NCBI GenBank assembly: GCA_004835665.1
Contig: RBKR01000009.1
Span: 496,001 to 560,000 of the forward strand
Direction of reading: 5' to 3'
Source of the DNA: Phoma sp. XZ068
Lineage: Eukaryota > Ascomycota > Dothideomycetes > Pleosporales > Didymellaceae
DNA length: 64,000 bases
Positions within the stretch are counted from its first letter, which is position 1. Each line of letters starts with the position of its first letter. Under the pieces are notes generated by a model that did not search any database, had not been told where the DNA came from, and saw only the letters and a program-made list of their open reading frames with translations. Positions 56,168-64,000 of this stretch are shown here, one piece after another. The position numbers and the translations under genes are program-made.

Positions 56168-57647
56168 GATGGGCGTTTGCGCAGTGTTTGGTTGTCGTGC
56201 AAGCAGCGCGCTGCCTCGGTGTGCTTGGAGTTTTATGTATACAAAGAGAAGGCGCGCCGCATTGGCAGGAACAACATTGCTCCTTCCCCGACCGACGACC
56301 AATCAGCGATTAGCCATGCCTCGCGGCGATGATGTCGTTGGTGACACCCTGGGAAGCGGACATTATTAGACCAGGTGCTGGGAATGGGCCTGGTCGCTCG
56401 GTTTAGGTAACGCAGGACTCTCGTTTGGGGCACGCAGACCTAATTTAGACAACTCCCATTCCCTGGGGAAGCTCGCTCGGGCACATCAGCTGCTCAAACC
56501 AGCCATCACATGAAAGTCACTCGAGTCCACTCTGCCCCCAGTGACCACAACTCCGCCCTGCGGCTGTTATCAGGTCAGGGTCCTCTGCGGCCGCATTGCG
56601 CGCAGCGGCACATGCAGCTCGCCATCAGTGCATCAAGGGTGTGGATCATTGCGTCTTTTCCTGTAACGACAGTCCCGGCAGCCTGCGCAGGGAGATTGGG
56701 CAATATCTCGTGGATACCACTTCATTCCACTTGGTGCGCTCCATCAGTCGTGAGGTTGTCCGCTGCCCACTTGATTAAGGACTGATACGGCTGGGTGGAG
56801 CCGCAGCAGCGAGCAGTTCACACTGCGATTGGCGCGCTCCGGGATCCCAGCCCAGGGTCGTCTCGCTCGCCGATCCACGACGCTGGCTCCTTTCCACTTT
56901 TTCGTCATCGTGCTTCGTCCCCTTGGCGCGAGGGATGGCCCTTGGGTGGCAGAAAGACGACCCTGGCGCACCGGTCGACCTGCTTGTCGCCGAGCACAGA
57001 CTGCGAGCAGTGCAAGTCGAGTCGACAGATGACAGTAGTGGCGGTGAAATACTCGCCAGACAAACCGTGCCCCTTGTCGGACGCTGCGTGCTGCAGTCAG
57101 TCGTTGATGCATGCCAGACGGTGAATGCAACTGACTGACTGGCTCGGGCGTTGTCGAGGTCATGATTTTGTGTTGAGGTGAATGAGCGGCGCTGCACTTG
57201 CCTATCCGGCACGCTCACGGCGGCGTCTGGCTATCAATCATCATATCAGCCTCGACGCAACGCGAGAGCAGGTCGCACAGCTGCCCGTCATTGTTCGGTG
57301 AGCGCGCTGCCAATATTATACAATCCCACAGGCGTCCGCTCGGTCGTTGTGGTGTGAAATTCCCAACGGCTCCCGAGATTCCGCCCTACGCATGAAGTTA
57401 GCTGTTAGCCCCGGTCCTGCTAGGTTTGTTAGGTCCCTCTTGTCGTCCCAAGGTACCCAGTCGTCGAGTACCGCGCCGTTCACCGCCGCCGCGCTGAGCC
57501 CTGCGCCCTGGAAGAACTCGGGTGTCTTGCTTCGCGCGACGCTCGTGCAGGCCCGATAGAAGCCTTAGCAGAGTTTTCTCATTTCATTGCAGCGGCTAAC
57601 GCTGTTTTAGTGCAGCGAGCCAGGTTCCAGTTGATTATCTATTACAT
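56168..57647. other. Long region upstream of SCH9, holding its probable leader
   Basis: 1.5 kb between divergent NC2-beta and SCH9 starts. Minus frames at 56744-57218 have no family features. The part nearest SCH9 contains a 55-codon upstream ORF, listed separately. Confidence 0.45.
57392..57559 (+). promoter_or_regulatory. Candidate upstream ORF in the SCH9 leader
   Basis: ATG at 57392 opens 55 codons ending TAG at 57557-57559, 88 bases before the SCH9 ATG. Yeast SCH9 is also known for a uORF of about 54 codons in its leader. The transcript start is not known here, so whether the uORF is on the mRNA is inferred. Confidence 0.4.
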
Positions 57648-60600
57648 ATGACTTCACGTCCGCAACACATGGACCTGGTCACCTCGTCTCCCGCAACATC
57701 AAGCATACGTAGTGCCAGCACAGCATCCACCGCCAGCACATCGCGAGCCAGCCTTCGAGCAAACACCACCATTCCATCCAGCGCTGCTGCCGTCGATGCT
57801 CGTCCAGCTCGACCCGGACTAGTATCCCGCGCTTCTGAGATCTCTCCCACCAAGACCACTCGACCCCGCCGTCACCTGTCCACCAAATCCTCGAGTGCAG
57901 TGCCCACACTGTCCGCCCTCAACGCCAGCAACAACGAGAAATCAGCACCCACCCAGCCTGCTGCCCGCCCGCCGCCAAAGTTTGGCAAGATGACCTCGTC
58001 CAACGGTGGCGCTCCCTCAGCCGCGGCAGATCTACTGCGGCAAGCAATGGGCAACCAGAGGTAAGCCACTCTTGTGTTCTTTGTGCATCTCGTCGTATTT
58101 CGCCGGGCAGTCGTGAGCGTGCAAACCTCGCAACGCGCAGTAGCGGCCACCGCTTAGCTCAGCACGAGTGGCAGCCAGTAGCGAGGCTGCTGAATGCCGA
58201 TGTCAACGTTACACACGTTATGCCCTCGGTCAGCTTTTTGCCGCTCCACCCTTTTGCCTGAGCGGCGTTATCATCTCTCTCTCCCTCGCAACTGCTGCTG
58301 CACTTTAACACCACCGCCCGCACCACAACGATGCCGGCCCACAACGCCCTACTAACGCCGCACAGAGCAGCGACCCACGATGACGAAGGTCAGGACCAGA
58401 TCGGCTCCACCAGCTCAACTCCACCTGGTGCCTCAACACCACGTCCCGATCCGACTGATAAACGACTGCCGGGTATTCTGCACAGCTACTTTGGCCAGGT
58501 TCGTGACTCCTTACTGCCTCAAAGCAAATCCTCGCTGTCAAAAGATTCCAACCCCGCACCTGCTTCTTCAGACGCTGCGTCAATGGAACCCAAAGAGAAG
58601 GAAAACACAGAAAAAGCCACACCTCATCAGACTATGCTGCCTAGTCCTGCTCCCAGTGCCTCTTCTCGAACCCCCTCAGCTTCCCAGTTGAATGGTGAAA
58701 CAGAGAAGCTAACGGAAGGCGACTTTGCGTCGCCGCAGAATCAGGCTACCCCTCCTCAAACTCCCCGCACACGCTCACAGGAAGGCAAGCCCCCAACATC
58801 GAGCTTGTCACGCACCTCGCTTGCGTCGAATAACTCGAGAGAATCGAAAACATCGAACAAGTCGGACAAGGAAGCGTCCGTCGTAGGTCCGCCCAAGGGT
58901 AAGCTTGCAGTTACCATCACCGAAGGACGGGACCTGCGTGCAAGCACAGACCCCTACTGTGTGATCCAGTTCCAATGGGCCGAATACATCTCAGATGGAC
59001 CCAAGCACGACGACACCAAGGGCCGTCGTGGCCCCATGCAGATGAGAAGGACCGAAAGCGAGATGCAGAGGCCTATGGCCATCCCCATGAAGAGCCGTCA
59101 AAGTAGCAACAGCGGCCACAGCTCCGATGCTAGAGATGATACTTTTGAGGAGACGACCAACCCCACCTGGGAGCATGAGGCTGAATTGTACGTTCCACTG
59201 CAGATAGTGCATTCGTATACATACTAACAGAGAGCAGTGACGTTGTCGGTGACCATGCTGAGGTCGACATCTCCGTTTACGACCGTGCGAATGGCGAGGC
59301 TTTCCTTGGCCACGTTCGCTTCTGCCCCAACTTGATCGAGTACGACCAGCCGTATGATGGCTGGTTTGCCCTTGAGCCCCGTGAAGGCGAGAGCGCGAAG
59401 GTGACTGGCGAGATTCATCTCAAGCTTGACTTCCACAAGATTGAGAAGAAATCATACGGTCCCGAAGACTTCGAGATCTTGAAGCTCATCGGCAAGGGCA
59501 CTTTCGGTCAGGTCTTCCAGGTTCGCAAGCGTGATACCAAGCGAATTTACGCCATGAAGGTTCTGTCCAAGAAGGTTATCGTCCAGAAAAAGGAGGTGGC
59601 ACACACTCTGGGTGAACGCAACATTCTCGTCAGAACAGCTATGGCTGATTCCTCCTTCATTGTCGGCTTGAAGTTCTCTTTCCAGACACCGTCTGATCTA
59701 TACTTGGTTACTGACTACATGTCTGGAGGTGAACTCTTTTGGCATCTTCAGAGGGAGGGCCGCTTCCAGGAGGCTCGCGCGAAGTTTTATATTGCTGAGC
59801 TGATCCTGGCTTTGCAACATTTGCACGAGCACAACATCGTCTACCGCGACCTGAAGCCAGAGAACATCCTGCTCGACGCTAACGGCCATATCGCTCTTTG
59901 CGATTTTGGTCTATCCAAGGCCAACCTAACCGAGAACGCGACTACCAACACATTCTGCGGTACTACGGAGTACCTGGCGCCCGAGGTACTCTTGGATGAG
60001 CACGGTTACACCAAGATGGTTGATTTCTGGTCCCTCGGTGTGCTAGTCTTCGAGATGTGCTGCGGCTGGAGTCCCTTCTATGCGGAAGATACCCAGCAGA
60101 TGTACAAGAACATTGCTTTCGGAAAGGTCAGGTTCCCCAGGGATGCTTTGAGCACCGAGGGCCGAAACTTTGTCAAGGGCCTCCTAAACAGGAACCCAAA
60201 GCACAGGCTCGGTGCCACACGGGACGCCCAAGAGCTGAAGGAGCACCCATTCTTTGCCGACATCGACTGGGACGCTTTGTCTAAGAAGAACGTCGTACCA
60301 CCTTTCAAGCCTAAGCTCAAGGGAGAGTTGGACGTGTCCAACTTCGATCCCGAATTTACGAATGCGCTTAATGGCAATGGCTCACTGAATGCTCGCGCTG
60401 CTGCGTTGGCATCTGGTGTCAATCCCGCCTCCACCCCGCTATCACCTACGATGCAGGCTAACTTTGCTGGCTTCACATTTACCGGCGAAAGCACCATGGA
60501 GCAACAATTCGCCAGCAGGACCCACAACGATCATGACCGAATGGAAGAGGACGAGAAGGACGACATAAACTGGGACAAGCCGGCGGGACGCGGAGATAGA

Positions 60601-60666
60601 ATGTCCGGTGTCATTCCCAGTAATAACGAGCACGACATTTTCAACCACGGCCAAATGGACGTCTAG
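57648..60666 (+). CDS. SCH9: AGC protein kinase Sch9 (Sck1/SchA), C2 domain plus kinase
   Basis: Three exons: 57648-58060, 58366-59187 and 59238-60666. Intron 1 is long (305 nt, GTAAGC...CACAG with an ACTAACG branch site 9-15 nt from its end); intron 2 is 50 nt. Phases agree and the product is 887 residues. The first 300 residues are Ser/Thr/Pro-rich. A C2-like domain begins near 313 (KLAVTITEGRDLR, DPYCVIQF). The kinase domain spans about 489-750: GKGTFGQV, YAMKVL, YRDLKPENILL, DFGLSK and activation loop TFCGTTEYLAPE. The tail has the turn motif (TPLSPT) and hydrophobic motif FAGFTFT, the TORC1 target in yeast. Sch9 couples nutrients to growth, ribosome synthesis and stress resistance. Confidence 0.92.
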
Positions 60667-61699
60667 ATGAGGGTTCTCATCCATAGGCTGGTCCCGACAA
60701 AAGTGTTTCAGCAGCGCTGTCACGAGTTCTACGAACTGTCATTCGGTGGTCTGGACGCACCGTTGACCTCTCGTTCGTATTTGTTTTGGATACCCACGCC
60801 TATCCACCCATAAAGGCCTCAAATTGCGCTCAAGGCCTGTCACACATCCTTTCGTTTTGCACGTAGGCTTTCGCCGCACGTTTATCATCATATTTTCAGC
60901 GAGCGCATGAATGACATTGAGTGCCACATCAGAGCACTCTTTACGTGCGGTCAATGGGACCGACCATGGAATCTATATACCACATACGAAGCCTGGATGT
61001 TCGTGTTACAAACAGGAGCACTGCACGACCAAGTTCAGAGTCATGACCTTGTCTGGAATGCCAAAGATCGAGCTTTCAATGAGGAGTGCATATGAGTTTT
61101 TCCATCTTTTGGGGTTCCCTTACTTGCATTGCGCGGGGTGCTTTCGCGGAGCATTTATATTTGTTTGAGTGGTCGCTCACTTTGTTGGCGTATGGTCTAT
61201 TTGTTGTCCATCACGCATGTTTTTCTCCTGCGCTTCGAGCATGTTTGAGTTTGGGTCATTCGCATTGTCTTCAAATGTCAATGAGTGGGCTGGATTGGGT
61301 CGAATAGCACTGGCACTCTGTACATATGGACTGCACAAATATAGTTACCGAGAACTACCGGCAGTAGTAATGCAACAACATGTCAATTAATCCACGATTC
61401 CCTCGACCATCGCGTGTTCATCAGTATTTCACCACTGTTCCGAAAGTGAATGCCGATTTCGGCTGCATGGGTGGTATATCCTCGAGGATAACTTGATCTC
61501 CTAGGCTACTCTAGGCATAGTGGATTCCGAGGTGGTGAATCGACATCGACCTCGGCAAAACCCTGAGCTCCTCAGAGCTTAGAACCGTGATTGCCGCCCC
61601 GCTCACACTTCAAACTTCTCAACTGTTACGTAGCTGAGCTTTGCATACCTTTTAACCCGCAGTCACATTGCATTGAGTCTATATCTGATACTATTCACA
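60667..61699. other. Intergenic
   Basis: 1 kb between SCH9 and the MaoC gene, both plus strand. Short frames at 60907-61390 lack family features. Confidence 0.4.
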
Positions 61700-62766
61700 A
61701 TGAGCGAAAAAGCAGGACCAGGTGTTGGCTTCGAGTTCCCTAGCTACGAGGTCTCATGGCTGAAGCGTGATCTACTGCTTTTCGCAACAAGCATCGGCGT
61801 TACCTACCCTGACGAGTTGCACTTCCTCTATGTAAGTCAAACATACCGCACGGCTAGCAATGTATCTCAAAAGTATCTTGCGTGCTGACAGCCACTCTAG
61901 GAATTGCACCCTCAGTTTGCTGCCTTTCCTACCTACCCCATTATCCTGCCCTTCAAGCACACCGACCAGGAAGTAATTGACTTCTACGCTCGCTCCAATG
62001 CCGAGCCCATCGATGGCGTACCCAAGTTCGACACCAAGCATGTCTTGGACGGCGAGCGCAAGCTCGAGTTCTTCAAGCCCATCCCTGTAACCAGTGAAGG
62101 CCGCAAGTTCGAAATCAGGAGCAAGGTGCTCGGTGTTTACGATAAGGGCAAGCCCGGCACAGTCGTCGAGACAGAGCAGAGGCTTGTAGATGCCGAGTCT
62201 GGCGAAACTTACACCAGGGCTGTTGGCAGTGGCTTTTACGTCGGTCAGGGAGGATGGGGAGGTCCGAAGGGTAAGACTCACGACTAGTTGTACTCTCGCA
62301 AAGAACTATACTGACACTTTTGATAGGCCCTAAGGTCCCTAGCTACCCACCCCCCGATCGTGCGCCCGACGCAACCCGCACTGTCCAAACCACTATGGAG
62401 ACCGCACACATCTACCGCCTCAACGGTGACTACAACCCGCTCCACGCCGACCCTGAGCCAGGCAAGAAGATGGGCTTTGGCGGTCCCATCATCCATGGCC
62501 TTTTCTCATGGAACATGTCTGCACACGCCATCCTGCAGGCCTTCGGCGCAAGCAAGCCCGAGAATCTGAAGGAGTTCCAGGCTCGTTTTGCAGCACCAGT
62601 TAAGCCGGCCGACAAACTAATCACCGAGATGTGGAGGACCGGGGAGAAGGTTGACGGTGGATTTGAAGAGATCAGGTTCATTGTGCGTGTGGAGGGTGGA
62701 AAGGTTGTATTGACAAACGGAAGGGCCATTGTTAAGGTTGAGGGGCAGATCAAGGCCAAGTTGTAG
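61700..62766 (+). CDS. Peroxisomal MaoC-type enoyl-CoA hydratase 2
   Basis: Exons 61700-61831, 61901-62270 and 62327-62766, introns 69 and 56 nt (phases 0 and 1), giving 313 residues. The first half is an N-terminal hot-dog domain (SWLKRDLLLFATSIG, FYVGQGGWGG). The second has the hydratase-2 motif YRLNGDYNPLHADPEPGKKMGFGGPIIHGLFSW, shown in parts, with catalytic Asp and His in the NPLHADP region. The protein ends AKL, a type 1 peroxisomal targeting signal. This is the layout of the hydratase domain of fungal multifunctional beta-oxidation enzyme, here as a stand-alone protein. It should hydrate trans-2-enoyl-CoA to (R)-3-hydroxyacyl-CoA in peroxisomes. Confidence 0.92.
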
Positions 62767-63249
62767 ATGATAGTGTGAGCGTTTTATAGCAAAATCAGGA
62801 ATCAACTGCTCTTGACATCTAATCTGAAGTACCTTTTCATCTCGTACGCACTTTTGTAGCAGTACCAGACGTCACCTACAAGAAGTGGAGTCTCCTCACC
62901 AGTCGAGTTAGATCCTCCGCATTGTGTCCGAAATCCGATCTGATAAGATGAAAGGTCGTTGTCACGTGCATAATCCAAAGTTACATGCCTCGGAAACTGA
63001 AACACTCCAGACAACGAGCAACACCAGCTTGTGTTCGGCAAGCACGGCACTAGTAACGGATTGGCTCCTCCCTAAGCAAGTAAGGCACGATGCTCTTTTG
63101 GTTTCAATCGAGTTTACGCTGAACCAGGGGGCTCATTCGCGACCTGCCAGCTTCAAACCCCTTCACGATTATGAGATTGCCATAACAGATTCCCTATCTC
63201 CGCATAACAACAACTTGCGCTTCCCACGTCTCTCAAGCGCATTCACATC
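62767..63249. other. Intergenic
   Basis: 483 bp between two plus-strand genes. No gene or repeat recognised. Confidence 0.4.
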
Positions 63250-64000
63250 ATGTTGTTCTCGCTACCGTCCTCCCTTGCGTCCCTGGCATACTTCCTACTG
63301 TCCCCATCTACGGCACACGCATACAAGCCCCTTTCAGACAGCTTCCTCAAAGCGATTCCCTCACCCGGAGACCTCTTCGACCACCAAAACGGCGCCCTCC
63401 TTGCGCCTATCCTCATACCTCGCGTTCCCGGCACACCCGGCCAAACGACCGTCCAACAACACTTCGTATCCTACTTCGCGCGAGAACTCCCAAAATGGGA
63501 CGTATCCTGGCAAAACAGTACGGCCACAACGCCCACATCGAACGGGAAAGCGTTGCCCTTCCAGAACCTCATATTTAAGCGCGAGCCGCCGTGGGTGAAG
63601 CCCGGGCAGAGCAATTTGTTGACTTTGGTCGCGCATTATGACAGCAAAATAAGCCCAAAAGGGTTTATAGGCGCGACGGATAGCGCAGCACCATGCGCGA
63701 TGCTTTTATGGGTTGCGAAAGTGGTGGACGCATATGTGCAGCGGATGTATGATGAGATGCAGGAGCTACAGGAGGGCGGGACAGTGGAGATGGATATGGG
63801 GATTCAGATACTGCTGCTGGACGGCGAGGAGGCGTTTCGCAGTTGGACGGACACAGATTCGTTGTATGGTGCAAGGTATGACACCCTTCTCTTCTCGAAA
63901 CCTGGGGGTGAGGTGGAGGCGGCTAGGCCTCGTGAACAAGTGAACGCGAAGTTGACACAACAGCAGATCTCTGGCGACAGAATGGGCGGGCATACGAAAT
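63250..64000 (+). CDS. Glutaminyl-peptide cyclotransferase-like M28 protein, partial
   Basis: Exon 1 runs 63250-63875 and exon 2 begins at 63967 after a 91-nt phase-2 intron (AG|GTATGA...CAGCAG|A); it continues past the right edge. A signal peptide (MLFSLPSSLASLAYFLLSPSTAHA) is visible. The zinc-enzyme core has NLLTLVAHYDSKI, GFIGATDSAAPCAMLL with a metal Asp, and ILLLDGEEAFRSW with the catalytic/metal Glu pair, then DSLYGARSLATEW across the join. These are the motifs of glutaminyl cyclase (M28 fold), which converts N-terminal Gln of secreted proteins to pyroglutamate. Secretory or ER location is inferred from the signal peptide. About 220 residues are seen; the C-terminal His ligand is outside the window. 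Confidence 0.88.
   Translation, partial: MLFSLPSSLASLAYFLLSPSTAHAYKPLSDSFLKAIPSPGDLFDHQNGALLAPILIPRVPGTPGQTTVQQHFVSYFARELPKWDVSWQNSTATTPTSNGKALPFQNLIFKREPPWVKPGQSNLLTLVAHYDSKISPKGFIGATDSAAPCAMLLWVAKVVDAYVQRMYDEMQELQEGGTVEMDMGIQILLLDGEEAFRSWTDTDSLYGARYDTLLFSKPGGEVEAARPREQVNAKLTQQQISGDRMGGHTK

Noticed and set aside
56744..57218. Two minus-strand frames of 139 and 147 codons
   Set aside because: They overlap each other in different phases, are Arg/Ser/Pro-rich and have no motif.

Overview
The window is nuclear DNA of a filamentous ascomycete. Nearly every gene has short introns (about 43-91 nt) with GT-AG ends and CTAAC-like branch points. The gene content (HET protein, Atl1, PL1 pectate lyase, CBM18 deacetylase, kynureninase, Def1, Sch9) is that of Pezizomycotina. 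Gene structure and the mix of plant-associated enzymes suggest a Dothideomycete, perhaps Pleosporales; that last step is inference. Exon borders were worked out by hand from reading phase, splice sites and family conservation.

Left part (1-38.5 kb), mostly conserved genes: the C-terminus of a Ser/Thr/Pro-rich surface-type protein; an F-box/2EXR-like protein (-); DEF1 (-); an unrecognised fungal protein (+); a small VOC/glyoxalase-fold protein (-); a CECR5-type HAD hydrolase (-); an aldo/keto reductase (+); ISA2 (-) divergent from kynureninase (+); DNA polymerase alpha POL1 (-) divergent from oligoribonuclease REX2 (+), with an ACGCGT box between them; a decayed stretch with a HET-like motif; an MFS transporter (+); a small membrane protein (+); an HpcH/HpaI aldolase (+); an HSL-type alpha/beta hydrolase (-) with a probable frame break at its N-terminus; an unrecognised small conserved protein (-); ATL1 (-), with a 13-nt microexon; and BUD13/CWC26 (+).

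Accessory part (38.5-54.4 kb): an intact HET protein, a secreted pectate lyase, a membrane-anchored alpha/beta hydrolase, then four genes that look like one polysaccharide locus. These are a chitin-deacetylase-type enzyme with a CBM18 module (-), a nucleotide-sugar 6-dehydrogenase of the UDP-HexNAc type (-), a short chitin-synthase-like GT2 (+) divergent from it, and a membrane acyltransferase-3 (+). Together they could make an activated uronic sugar, polymerise amino-sugar or uronic units across the membrane, and deacetylate and O-acylate the polymer. This is the most interesting system in the window.

Right part (54.4-64 kb), conserved again: ESCRT-III DID2/VPS46 (-), NC2-beta (-), the C2-domain AGC kinase SCH9 (+) with a long leader, a 55-codon upstream ORF and a 305-nt intron, a peroxisome-targeted MaoC hydratase (+), and a glutaminyl-peptide cyclotransferase-like secreted enzyme that runs off the right edge. 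No tRNA, rRNA, CRISPR array or intact transposon was recognised.
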